A DNA stretch of 64,000 nt from Olivibacter sp. XZL3 (GTDB lineage Bacteria; Bacteroidota; Bacteroidia; Sphingobacteriales; Sphingobacteriaceae), in the NCBI RefSeq assembly GCF_004368405.1, contig NZ_SBJH01000112.1, positions 21,704 to 85,703 on the forward strand. The letters are read 5' to 3'. The position numbers and the translations under genes were made by a program. The notes below the pieces were generated by a model. It was not told the DNA's origin. It saw only the letters and a list, made by a program, of their open reading frames with translations, and did no database searches. Positions 1 through 8,155 of the stretch are shown in pieces; within the stretch, counting starts at the first letter, position 1, and each line of letters opens with the position of its first letter.

Positions 1-1842
1 ATGAAGATTATCATAACAGAAAAACCGTCTGTAGCACGTGATTTGGCAAAGGTGTTTGGAGCTACGACGAAAAGAGACGGATACATAGAGGGTAAAGGGT
101 ACTCATTCACGTGGGCGTTTGGACATTTACTTCAGTTGGCGCCGCCGCAGGAATACGGGTATATCGGCTGGAAAGCTAAGAATCTTCCGATGTTGCCTCA
201 AAAACTAAAGCTGAGCGTTCGTAAAATCAAAACAAATCAAGGGCTGATTGAGGATCCGTCGGTACGGAAGCAGCTGAATACTATCAAGGCTCTTTTTGAC
301 ATTGCAACTGAAATTATAGTAGCAACGGATGCGGGTAGGGAAGGAGAACTTATCTTTAGGTATATCTACCATTATCTGCATTGTAAAAAGCCCTTCCGGC
401 GCCTCTGGATATCTTCGCAGACGGACGCGGCCATTAAAGACGGCTTTAGAAATCTTAAACCAGGCGACGCGTATGATACCTTGTTTTATTCCGCGCATTG
501 CCGGTCGGAGTCCGATTGGTTGGTAGGAATGAACGCTACGCAGGCCCTGAGTATATCAGCGGGATCCAAAACTGTGCTGTCATTGGGCCGGGTGCAGACG
601 CCCACTTTAGCGATGATCTGCGCCCGATATTTGGAGAACAAGAATTTCGTGCCGCAAACTTACTACCAGGTGATCATTTCGGTACAGAAGAACGGACAAA
701 TCTTTAAGGCGGTTTCCAAAAAGAACTATCATAAAAGAGAGGAAGCGGAGGCGATTCTCCAGGCCGTTAAAAGTTTGGCCGACGGCTTTGCTGCGGGAGG
801 CGATGTCAGTAAAGTGGAAACTAAAACGAAAAGGGAACAGCCTCCTTTACTGCATGATCTGAGCAGTTTGCAACAGGAAGCGAACAAAAAGAAGGGATAT
901 ACAGCGGATGAGACGCTTGCTATTCTACAGCGTCTATATGAAGAAAAGCTGATTACCTACCCTCGGACAGGCAGTCAATATATCGGCGACGATGTCTTTG
1001 CTACGATTCCTCAGCTTATTGAAAAACAACAACAGCATCCTTTTTTCTCTAAACAGGCCTTTGTTTTAGGTAATAATAAACTTAATAAGCGAAGTGTGAA
1101 CGCCAAAAAAGTAACAGATCACCATGCAATCTTGCCGACCGGAGAACAGCCACGGAATCTGCCTCCCGATAAACAAGCAATATACGATATGATTATTGGA
1201 CGAATGCTTGAGGCATTCCATGAGGTATGTGTAAAGGATCTCACCAAGATATCAATTGAATCCGGTTCAACTTTTATTGCAAACGGTACTGTAATCCGCT
1301 CGGCTGGCTGGCGCGCGGTATACAATGAGCCTGAGGAAAGCGATCAAGACCAACCCGAAAATAATACCATACCAAAAGTGAACGTGGGTGAAAGCGTTTC
1401 CATTCAAGACAAGAATGTTGCGGAAAAGCAAACGAAGCCCAAACCTTTTTATACGGAAGCAACTTTGCTCAAAGCGATGGAAACCGCCGGCAAAGAGATA
1501 GAGGACGAAGAGTTGCGATATGCAATGAAAGGAAGTGGCTTGGGAACACCCGCCACGCGCGCGTCGATCATTGAGACCCTTATAAAACGTTCATATATCG
1601 CAAGGAAGAAAAAGAACTTATTACCAACGGCAACTGGACTGGCGGTGTACGACATCGTAAAGGACAAGTTGATTGCTCAGGCGGAACTTACAGGTCAATG
1701 GGAAAAACGTTTAGAGGAAATTCGCTCCGGGGCTTCTGTTAAAGCCTTCAAACAAGAAATCAAACAGTATACGGAGAAAATAACCCAAGAACTGCTCATC
1801 GCTGGAAAAGAACTTGAACTGGTGCTGGAAAAGGAAAATTAG
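1..1842 (+). CDS. topB: DNA topoisomerase III (type IA)
   Basis: Type IA topoisomerase that passes DNA strands through a single-strand break, acting in decatenation and recombination-intermediate resolution. The N-terminus (MKIIITEKPSVA) is the canonical TOPRIM start, so the gene begins at the first base of the window and appears complete. The TOPRIM acidic residues are Glu7 and the DAGREGE block at residues 110-116. The catalytic tyrosine is Tyr320 in the ITYPRTGS motif. At 613 residues it is shorter than many TopB proteins: it stops after the core fold and shows no C-terminal CxxC zinc ribbon. It converges with the permease gene at a 3-bp gap. Confidence 0.96.
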   Translation: MKIIITEKPSVARDLAKVFGATTKRDGYIEGKGYSFTWAFGHLLQLAPPQEYGYIGWKAKNLPMLPQKLKLSVRKIKTNQGLIEDPSVRKQLNTIKALFDIATEIIVATDAGREGELIFRYIYHYLHCKKPFRRLWISSQTDAAIKDGFRNLKPGDAYDTLFYSAHCRSESDWLVGMNATQALSISAGSKTVLSLGRVQTPTLAMICARYLENKNFVPQTYYQVIISVQKNGQIFKAVSKKNYHKREEAEAILQAVKSLADGFAAGGDVSKVETKTKREQPPLLHDLSSLQQEANKKKGYTADETLAILQRLYEEKLITYPRTGSQYIGDDVFATIPQLIEKQQQHPFFSKQAFVLGNNKLNKRSVNAKKVTDHHAILPTGEQPRNLPPDKQAIYDMIIGRMLEAFHEVCVKDLTKISIESGSTFIANGTVIRSAGWRAVYNEPEESDQDQPENNTIPKVNVGESVSIQDKNVAEKQTKPKPFYTEATLLKAMETAGKEIEDEELRYAMKGSGLGTPATRASIIETLIKRSYIARKKKNLLPTATGLAVYDIVKDKLIAQAELTGQWEKRLEEIRSGASVKAFKQEIKQYTEKITQELLIAGKELELVLEKEN

Positions 1843-1845
1843 CAA

Positions 1846-2982
1846 CTATTTTTCGTCTTTGCCTATTTTGTCTTTTAGCTTCCATCGCTTGAGAAGTACC
1901 ATTGTTGAATATCTTTTTAGATGGTATTTTTCCGGTTCTCCTATCAGGAAGCCAAAGGCCTTCATGGAAGGAATGGCATCGAATAATACTTTAATAACTG
2001 CGGTTAATGGTAAAGCCAATATCAAGCCCGCTAAGCCAAATAACATACCTCCGAGTAGAATGGCAATTACAGCCATTAGTGGATTAATACTCACTTTGCC
2101 GCCGACTATATTAGGAGTAATGACATTCCCCTCTAAAAATTGAACAACCTGAAACCAGGCTATTATGCCTACAGCATACCAATAGCTGTCTTTAGTTGCG
2201 AGGGCAAATATGGCCGGTAATATAGACCCCAAGGCAATTCCAATATAAGGCAATAACATTAACAGCGAAGCTAAGGTGCCGAAGAACCATGCATATTGGA
2301 TGCCCATGATCATCAGTCCTATTGTGTTTAAAATCGCCACAATTGCCATTACAGTAATCAGACCCAATAGATAGCTTTGAACAACGTCGTAAATACGGTT
2401 AAGTGTTTCATGCACTTTGTCCTGCGGTGTACTACTAAAAGCGTGGAAAAAAAATTCTCGGAAAAAGTCTCTGTAATAGAGAAGAAAAAAGGAAAAAAGG
2501 GGAACAATGACAAGGCCCGCTAAGATACCACCTACTGAACCAAAAGCAGCAGAAAGGTAAACGCCGGCGTTCGACAAGGCCCTATTTGATAGCTCCTTTA
2601 TTCTCGCAGTAATTTCACCTGGCTCAACACCAAATTTAGCCGTTATCCAGTGTTGGATGGTGTTGAATATCGTTAAGAATTTGCGTTGAAGATTGGTTCC
2701 ATCATGGCCGATAACGATTACTTGATGTACAATAAACCAAATGAGCCCCGCAATGATCAGTATAGCCAATATGACCGCTAGAATAGAAGAAAGCGCTCGA
2801 TGCATATTGAGTTTTTCCAGAAATCTGGCAACAGGATAAAGTGAAATGGAAATCAGAATAGAAAACATTAACGGAACAAGCACGCTCTGCAAAAAATAAA
2901 GCACAGCGATAATTAGCACCAATGAAAGTAAACTGGCGGCCAATTCGAAAGAATAGGGCTTTTTGTCTGTAGGATTTAACAT
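1846..2982 (-). CDS. AI-2E family transporter (PerM/YdiK/TqsA type)
   Basis: Polytopic membrane protein of the AI-2E/PerM family (formerly DUF20). I see seven or eight hydrophobic segments, a soluble loop at about residues 120-170, and the family's conserved C-terminal half with LLPYIG and ILLGGMLFGLAGLILALPLTAV-like segments. Members include autoinducer-2 exporters and sodium/proton antiporters, so the substrate cannot be named. I prefer the ATG at 2982 (378 residues); an in-frame TTG at 3009 would add nine polar residues, but TTG is rare in this phylum. It is a single gene transcribed toward topB. Confidence 0.88.
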   Translation of the reverse strand: MLNPTDKKPYSFELAASLLSLVLIIAVLYFLQSVLVPLMFSILISISLYPVARFLEKLNMHRALSSILAVILAILIIAGLIWFIVHQVIVIGHDGTNLQRKFLTIFNTIQHWITAKFGVEPGEITARIKELSNRALSNAGVYLSAAFGSVGGILAGLVIVPLFSFFLLYYRDFFREFFFHAFSSTPQDKVHETLNRIYDVVQSYLLGLITVMAIVAILNTIGLMIMGIQYAWFFGTLASLLMLLPYIGIALGSILPAIFALATKDSYWYAVGIIAWFQVVQFLEGNVITPNIVGGKVSINPLMAVIAILLGGMLFGLAGLILALPLTAVIKVLFDAIPSMKAFGFLIGEPEKYHLKRYSTMVLLKRWKLKDKIGKDEK

Positions 2983-3131
2983 GTAAACATCTATCTCAAG
3001 GCAATCCAAGACTTAACAAAGACGTTATAGCAATTGTTTCAAAAAAACTACGCTGTGCTCTAAATTAACCTTAACTTCGCTGCATTTTGTAGGGAATTAA
3101 TTCAACCACTTAGCTAATTAAGTCGAAAAAC

Positions 3132-3740
3132 ATGGCCGAATGGCTGACTATTTTTAGAGAACAATTAATCCAAACACCGCTGATTCAATGGTTTGGAGTC
3201 CTTTTCGGAGTGGCGGAGGTCTTCTTGGCCCGCTATAATAAGGTAGCGCTATATCCCTGTGGTATTATTAGCATTCTGATCACACTCATTGTTTTGTACG
3301 AGGCAGGTCTTTATGCAGAGATTTTACTCAACCTCTACTATCTTGTGATGAGCCTTTACGGGTGGTATTATTGGCTTAGAAAAGGGGATAGTAAAGAAGT
3401 GCCAATTACCACCTGTTCCGGGCGTGATTGGTGGGTGGTTTTCAGTTTCCTGTTTGTTGGGACACCCGTTTTATACAATGTGCTTTTTTATTTTACAGAT
3501 TCTACGGTTCCGCTATGGGACACTTGGGTAACAGTAACGGCATGGGCTGGCATGTGGTTATTGGCTAAGCGCAAGCTGGAGAATTGGCTGCTTCTCAACA
3601 TAAGCAATGCTTTTGCTGTCCCACTTTATATTCACAAAAACCTTTTTCTTTACGCTATTTTAACACTCTTCTTGTTTGTCGTTGCCGTTTTTGGTTATTT
3701 CGCTTGGCGAAGGTCGATGCGGACGGCGCTTAATAAATAA
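3132..3740 (+). CDS. pnuC: PnuC-family nicotinamide riboside/NMN transporter
   Basis: Facilitator of the PnuC family, which brings in nicotinamide riboside for NAD salvage; substrate is trapped by a cytosolic kinase not seen in this window. The 202-residue length, seven hydrophobic helices and the conserved NLYYLVMSLYGWYYW segment fit the family well. The related thiamine transporter PnuT has the same fold and is often preceded by a TPP riboswitch; I found no TPP aptamer in the 122-bp upstream gap, which favours the nicotinamide riboside reading without proving it. It lies 5 bp before the flavoprotein gene and is probably co-transcribed with it. Confidence 0.85.
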   Translation: MAEWLTIFREQLIQTPLIQWFGVLFGVAEVFLARYNKVALYPCGIISILITLIVLYEAGLYAEILLNLYYLVMSLYGWYYWLRKGDSKEVPITTCSGRDWWVVFSFLFVGTPVLYNVLFYFTDSTVPLWDTWVTVTAWAGMWLLAKRKLENWLLLNISNAFAVPLYIHKNLFLYAILTLFLFVVAVFGYFAWRRSMRTALNK

Positions 3741-3745
3741 AAGGA

Positions 3746-4846
3746 ATGAAGCTTCTTCAACAACTAAAAGATTTAACAGATGAATTAAGAAATGAAAGTT
3801 TGCATGCCGAGCTAAAAAACTGTTTAACAAAAGAACAGCTCGGGTTGATTTACGAAAACAAGCTGTTTAATCTTTTTGTTCCGAAGGAGTACGGCGGACT
3901 CGATTTGTCGTTACCTGAAGCGCTTCAGGTAGAGGAGTTGCTGGCAGAGATAGATGGAAGTCTCGGATGGACGGTTACGTTGTGCAGCGGCGCTAATATG
4001 TTTGTAGGCTTTCTCGATCAAGAAATTGCTCCCTCGATATTCCGTCCTAAAGAAGTATGTTTCGGCGGTAGCGGACAAGCGAGCGGACGCGCAGAGATCT
4101 TTAAGGAAGGCTTTTTAGTGACCGGTAGATGGCGTTATGCGACAGGCGCTCCCCACAATACAGTTTTCACTGCCAATTGCCAGATTTACTTGAACGGTGA
4201 ACCCGTACTGAGCCATACGAATGAGCCTCTTATTAAGTCTTTTTTCTTTTTTAAAGAAGAGGTGACCGTATTAAATGAATGGAATACGATGGGATTGAAA
4301 GCAACTGCGAGTCATAGTTTTGAAGTAAACAATTTATTCGTCGATAAAAACAGATCGTTCCGCATTGATCCGGAGAGTGCTACTTTGAACCAACAAATTT
4401 ACCGCTATCCATTTCAACAGTTTGCCGAGCTTACCTTATGTATTAACACCTTGGGCATGACCACCCGATTTCTTGATCTCTGTGTGCCGATCCTTAACGC
4501 AAGGTTCAATGTGAGAGACGGGATGGAAAGGGATGTGGTGTTGCATCAATATCTGTCAAAAGCAAAACGAGAAATGGCCGATCTAAGGCGTTTAATTTAT
4601 GAGGTAGCAGCAGCCACCTGGAAACAATTGGGTGAAAGAGACAGTATCGAGCCTTCTTTGCTTAATGAGATCAGTAAATACAGCCGACGACTAGTCAGAA
4701 CTGCCCAGCATTGGGTTTGTCTTTTGTATCCTTATTGCGGTATGAAAGCCGCTAATCCAATGGAAGAAATCAATCGGGTGTGGCGCGACTTGTTCACGGC
4801 GAGCCAGCACAGCTTGTTGGCCGTGCCCGATGAATTCGATAACTGA
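3746..4846 (+). CDS. Acyl-CoA dehydrogenase-fold flavoprotein
   Basis: The protein has the acyl-CoA dehydrogenase N-terminal helical domain (LFVPKEYGGLDLSLPEALQVEELL), a middle beta domain (around residues 115-200, with NTMGLKATASHSFEV, typical of the W-x-TMGMRATAS-type segment), and a helical C-terminal domain. At 366 residues it is slightly short, and I do not see the usual catalytic Glu context or the C-terminal RD-containing FAD-binding segment clearly. It is therefore best called an ACAD-superfamily protein, possibly a flavin-dependent monooxygenase-like member. It follows pnuC by 5 bp, so the pair is probably one transcript; what links the two functions is unknown. Confidence 0.72.
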   Translation: MKLLQQLKDLTDELRNESLHAELKNCLTKEQLGLIYENKLFNLFVPKEYGGLDLSLPEALQVEELLAEIDGSLGWTVTLCSGANMFVGFLDQEIAPSIFRPKEVCFGGSGQASGRAEIFKEGFLVTGRWRYATGAPHNTVFTANCQIYLNGEPVLSHTNEPLIKSFFFFKEEVTVLNEWNTMGLKATASHSFEVNNLFVDKNRSFRIDPESATLNQQIYRYPFQQFAELTLCINTLGMTTRFLDLCVPILNARFNVRDGMERDVVLHQYLSKAKREMADLRRLIYEVAAATWKQLGERDSIEPSLLNEISKYSRRLVRTAQHWVCLLYPYCGMKAANPMEEINRVWRDLFTASQHSLLAVPDEFDN

Positions 4847-4926
4847 AATGTCACTCCCAGCATGTCATTTTGGCCATTTGGCTCCGAGCATCTTTCGAAT
4901 ATTAAAGCTCGCTATGTTTTGTACGT

Positions 4927-5799
4927 CTATCTCTTTTTCAATACCAGGTAAAGCCCAATTATTACAGAAGAAATGCCAAAAATGGTATAACCGTCAATCG
5001 GTTCATCCATTAATATCCAAGCCAATAAAAAGCCGAATATAGGGCATAAAAAGAGCCAAAACGAAGCCTTCACCGCGTCCTGTTTTATTAAGTACAGCCA
5101 CATTTGAACGGCTCCGATAGAAACGATAAATGCCAGCCAAGATACAGAAGCGAAAAAGGTGCCATTAAAGTGGTTCAGTGAGCTATCATAATACACCAAC
5201 ATAAAGGGAACCAGCAATAATCCGCCCAACACGGTTTGCCAGCCATTTATCGTCAGGACATGCAGATTTTGCCAGTTCTTTCTCGAAAAATAAATAGAGC
5301 CGACGGAATAAGACAGCATGCTCAATAACAGCAAAAAGAGACCTAGGGGAGATGCATAGCTTTTTAAAAGCAGTGGATAGGCGGCAACAAGGATGCCGAG
5401 CAAACATAAAAGAAGACTTATAACAGCTGTAATACTTGTTTTCTGTCGATAGAAAAGAGCCGAAATGACACTTACAAATACCGGGCTTACTGCAGGAAAT
5501 AGTGAGCCCAGACCAGCTGATACGTGTTGCATTGCCAGTACATATAAACCTAAATAAATTCCAATGTTCAGGACGCCATAAATCAATAGTTGTTTCCATT
5601 CATGTTTCGCCGGTAAGCGATGTTTTAGCATAAAATGAGAAACACATAACATCACGCTGCCACCCAGTGCAAACCTGGCAATAGCCAAAACAAAGGGTTG
5701 AGAAGCTGCTAGTCCCCATTTTGTGGCAACTGATGCCGACGACCATAGAATTGCGAAGCTTACACCAATCAGTACGTAGCTTGTTTTATTGATTATCAA
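4927..5799 (-). CDS. EamA/DMT-superfamily permease
   Basis: Ten-helix drug/metabolite transporter made of two EamA repeats (about residues 5-140 and 150-288). The first repeat has the typical WSSASVATKWGL and FALGGSVML segments, and the second repeat ends with DEPIDGYTIFGISSVIIGLYL, the usual EamA C-terminal pattern. Substrates in this family are amino acids or metabolites and cannot be predicted here. No ATG is available upstream of the first helix, so the start appears to be TTG at 5799. It lies 85 bp downstream of the DUF3307 gene on the same strand and may be read through from it. Confidence 0.85.
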   Translation of the reverse strand: MIINKTSYVLIGVSFAILWSSASVATKWGLAASQPFVLAIARFALGGSVMLCVSHFMLKHRLPAKHEWKQLLIYGVLNIGIYLGLYVLAMQHVSAGLGSLFPAVSPVFVSVISALFYRQKTSITAVISLLLCLLGILVAAYPLLLKSYASPLGLFLLLLSMLSYSVGSIYFSRKNWQNLHVLTINGWQTVLGGLLLVPFMLVYYDSSLNHFNGTFFASVSWLAFIVSIGAVQMWLYLIKQDAVKASFWLFLCPIFGFLLAWILMDEPIDGYTIFGISSVIIGLYLVLKKR

Positions 5800-5884
5800 G
5801 GTTTTTTTCTTTTATGTTTATTCCTTAATCTGTAATTGCACTTGGCAAACTCGTATGAATCAGTGCGGCTGTTGCAGGTATATA

Positions 5885-6610
5885 TTACGGAAGCTCGCTA
5901 TGCTGACCTTTGTAATAAAGCAAACCGATGACGATGGCTATACCGAAACTAAGCAGCGTCCCAATTAAGACATATTCGGTGAGCCTTCTGTCGTCACCTT
6001 GTTTTAGGTCGCCAAATCGAAAGATCGACTTGGCTGCCAATAGAAAGCCGATCGCTTCAAACTTTCCTATAATGACGAAGATGAAAATGAGTAAACGTTC
6101 CAGATAACCAATCCATTTCCCGGCATTTTGCAGGGAGTTATTGGAAGGCGTTTCTTCATGCGGACTCCATTTAGAGATGGCTGTCTTAATGAGAATGGAG
6201 CAAGGCTTTGTCAGCAACAGCAGACAACAATACAGCAACAGTTGCTGTGGGTGATAAAGATCTTTCAACGAAGATATATGTTCATACCCGCTATGAACGG
6301 TTACCACTCCTACAATTACCAATAGATGTAATAGCTGATCGATTATCAGTGCTTCGACCTGCCATCTTTTTTGTTGAAAATACAATTTCGCCAAATCAAT
6401 TAAGTAATGACTTAGACCAATCAATAGTGCGTAAGGCCAAAAGTTGAGGTCGAACGTTGCCAACATGGCGAGTATAACATGCAGCAAACAGTGAAAATAC
6501 AAATAGGGAGATTTTATTTTCCGATTCTCTTTCGACTGTACACCGCGGTTACTTTGCAAAAAGAAGTCGCCGACTAAATGGGCCAACAGCAATTTTAAAA
6601 AAAGTTCCAT
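5885..6610 (-). CDS. DUF3307 membrane protein
   Basis: Membrane protein of 241 residues with about six hydrophobic helices. The N-terminus (LLLAHLVGDFFLQSNRGVQSKE) and the HYLIDLAKLYF segment are the conserved DUF3307 signature, rich in His and Asp. The function of the family is not established. The gene starts 9 bp after the SatD-type regulator ends, so the two are almost certainly one operon. This pairing of DUF3307 with a SatD-like protein is common, which suggests the regulator controls or senses something the membrane protein does. Confidence 0.85.
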   Translation of the reverse strand: MELFLKLLLAHLVGDFFLQSNRGVQSKENRKIKSPYLYFHCLLHVILAMLATFDLNFWPYALLIGLSHYLIDLAKLYFQQKRWQVEALIIDQLLHLLVIVGVVTVHSGYEHISSLKDLYHPQQLLLYCCLLLLTKPCSILIKTAISKWSPHEETPSNNSLQNAGKWIGYLERLLIFIFVIIGKFEAIGFLLAAKSIFRFGDLKQGDDRRLTEYVLIGTLLSFGIAIVIGLLYYKGQHSELP

Positions 6611-6619
6611 TGTATTTTA

Positions 6620-7231
6620 TTAAAGTAACTTCAGTCGTTTCATGAACAACTCGATAAGATCCAAGACTTCCGTTAAATTCGCCCGGTTGAACCTTTCGCT
6701 TACCGAAGATTGGCCTATGCCAAGCATTGCGCCCAATTCCTTTTGTGATATTCCTTGATTTTCGAAAACTGCCTTTACCAGCATAGCAGAATTAGGCGTC
6801 CAGCTATCAATAAAAGTCAACGCGAGTCTAAAAAAAAGATTGAAGTCCTCGTCAAAAGAAGCATTTCCGGTTCTGATAGCCAAGGTCTGTTTATGCTTCT
6901 TTAATAATTCAAATTGATCGCCGGAAAAAAAGTAAGCGTCTCCATAAGATTCTACAACGCGCTCGCCTGCAAAACTCTTCTTCCCAATTCCGATCGCGAT
7001 CCGCGCATCTAAGCCTTTGACAGTTTTTAGACAGGCTTTTATGTACAGTGCCGATTTCAACGCCAGTGTTGGATTTGCTAATTCCACTTGGAAGCTGTCG
7101 CCTCTAAAAATCTCCCAGTTTGCTTTGTCACCGGCTGTCTCGGTCAAACTTTGCCGAAGCAGCGTATTCCATTCCTGTGGAGACTTTGCTTTGCGCGAAT
7201 TAATGATGTCGCCTGTCAAAACTGCAATCAT
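6620..7231 (-). CDS. SatD-family protein: cyclase-like domain plus C-terminal HTH
   Basis: A 203-residue SatD-type protein. Residues 1-115 carry motifs laid out like a class III nucleotidyl cyclase homology domain: TGDIINS with Asp8, RGDSF with Asp45, RIAIGIG at 77-83 and YGDAYFFSGDQFELL at 96-110. The last 50 residues contain a helix-turn-helix (QGISQKELGAMLGIGQSSVSERFNRA), so it probably binds DNA. The family has no established biochemical activity; the cyclase resemblance is my inference from motif order. A perfect 22-bp palindrome lies 7 bp upstream of the start codon, suggesting autoregulation. It heads an operon with the DUF3307 gene. Confidence 0.82.
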   Translation of the reverse strand: MIAVLTGDIINSRKAKSPQEWNTLLRQSLTETAGDKANWEIFRGDSFQVELANPTLALKSALYIKACLKTVKGLDARIAIGIGKKSFAGERVVESYGDAYFFSGDQFELLKKHKQTLAIRTGNASFDEDFNLFFRLALTFIDSWTPNSAMLVKAVFENQGISQKELGAMLGIGQSSVSERFNRANLTEVLDLIELFMKRLKLL

Positions 7232-7238
7232 GATAGCA

Positions 7239-7260
7239 ATATCGGATTTAAATCCGATAT
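7239..7260. promoter_or_regulatory. Perfect 22-bp palindrome, likely satD operator
   Basis: The half-sites ATATCGGATTT and AAATCCGATAT are exact reverse complements with no spacer. The site sits 7 bp upstream of the satD start codon, between satD and the divergent lipoprotein gene at 7344. Position and symmetry fit a dimeric HTH repressor site, with the SatD-type protein as the obvious candidate. Binding itself is not shown by the sequence. Confidence 0.6.
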
Positions 7261-7343
7261 TCGAAAATATCTGGTAAATAATCGATGAAGATTTCTTCCT
7301 CGCGTCAAAATCGTCTATTTTTATCTTATAAATATAATGTCAA

Positions 7344-7859
7344 ATGAAAATATTAAACACATTCGTTTTTTTTGGATTAGTATTGGCAGCCTGCAGTCGG
7401 CCGTCAATAACAGAAGAAGAGGCGTTTAAACTGATTGCAGCCAGTAAAGGATACCCTCAAATGTTGAGCTATCAAGTTTACACCAAGGATGCCGAAGACG
7501 GTAGGCTCATAATGGATGCCGGCTTAGTAAAAGAGGGCTTGGCCACCGTTGCCCGCGATCACAAGACGGGTGAGAACCAAAAACCGATCATTGAATTTAC
7601 CGAGGCCGGCAAAGCGTTCTTATTACCCGCTGATAAGGGACAGTTAAGTTCAGTGCAAAAGGTGAAAATAGCGGAAGAAGTGATTGATTCTATTGTTGCT
7701 ATCCAGATAAACGAGCAACAGAAGACCGCAGTTGTAACCTATACGTCTAAATATACAAACGTTAACCCCTTTTCTAGACTTGATAAAAAAGACTATACCC
7801 AGGTGAAAAAGCATGAGGTCACTCTGTTGTACACTAAGGACGGTTGGACCCTGAAATGA
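7344..7859 (+). CDS. Small lipoprotein of unknown function
   Basis: The 171-residue product begins with a short lipoprotein signal (FVFFGLVLAACS), with Cys17 as the likely lipidated residue. The rest is soluble, mixed alpha/beta, with no motif I recognise; it ends with KDGWTLK, a pattern common in small periplasmic or surface lipoproteins with an NTF2-like or cystatin-like fold, but this is only an impression. It diverges from satD across a 112-bp region that contains the palindrome, so it could share that regulation. Confidence 0.75.
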   Translation: MKILNTFVFFGLVLAACSRPSITEEEAFKLIAASKGYPQMLSYQVYTKDAEDGRLIMDAGLVKEGLATVARDHKTGENQKPIIEFTEAGKAFLLPADKGQLSSVQKVKIAEEVIDSIVAIQINEQQKTAVVTYTSKYTNVNPFSRLDKKDYTQVKKHEVTLLYTKDGWTLK

Positions 7860-7986
7860 TATTAACCGAATAGGCGTTAACTATTAATATATTCTTAAAC
7901 CACACTTCAATGGAATTAAGAAAAGTTCCAAAAAGCAGCGCTCCATTATGTTAGTATTTTATAAATATGAAAAAAAAAATAGAATT

Positions 7987-8055
7987 ATGAAATCCTTTTG
8001 GACTTTCGTTATATTTGTAGTCCTATGTCTAGGCCATCCGGCCACTTTTTTTTAA
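7987..8055 (+). CDS. Possible 22-codon hydrophobic peptide gene
   Basis: An ATG after an A-rich leader opens a 22-codon frame whose product starts MKSFWTFVIFVVLCLG and is almost entirely hydrophobic after one Lys. Three in-frame stop codons follow in tandem (8053-8061), and a stable hairpin begins two bases later. A charged N-terminus, a single hydrophobic helix and tandem stops resemble type I toxins or small membrane peptides. No homology can be claimed, and chance cannot be excluded for a frame this short. Confidence 0.3.
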   Translation: MKSFWTFVIFVVLCLGHPATFF

Positions 8056-8063
8056 TAATAACG

Positions 8064-8109
8064 AAGGCCTCCAATCTCCTTGGAGGCCTTTCAATAATGC
8101 TTGCATTAT
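8064..8109. repeat. Two adjacent hairpins between the peptide ORF and tcdA
   Basis: The first is an 11-bp perfect stem (AAGGCCTCCAA at 8064-8074 with TTGGAGGCCTT at 8080-8090) with a 5-nt loop. The second is ATAATGC at 8094-8100 with GCATTAT at 8103-8109. Neither is followed by a clear run of T on either strand, so an intrinsic terminator is possible but not typical. The rest of the region 7860-8155 shows only the peptide ORF. Confidence 0.55.
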
Positions 8110-8155
8110 ACGCAGGATGTCTCAAAGCACCTTGCTTACATGGGATCTTAGTACG

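Noticed and set aside
1814..2143. Open frame of 109 codons opposite the AI-2E permease
   Set aside because: It lies antisense to a well-conserved membrane protein, its composition mirrors that gene, and it has no recognisable domain.
3010..3131. A TPP riboswitch was looked for upstream of pnuC
   Set aside because: None of the conserved thiamine aptamer blocks (such as CTGAGA and ACCTGATC-like elements) is present in the gap.
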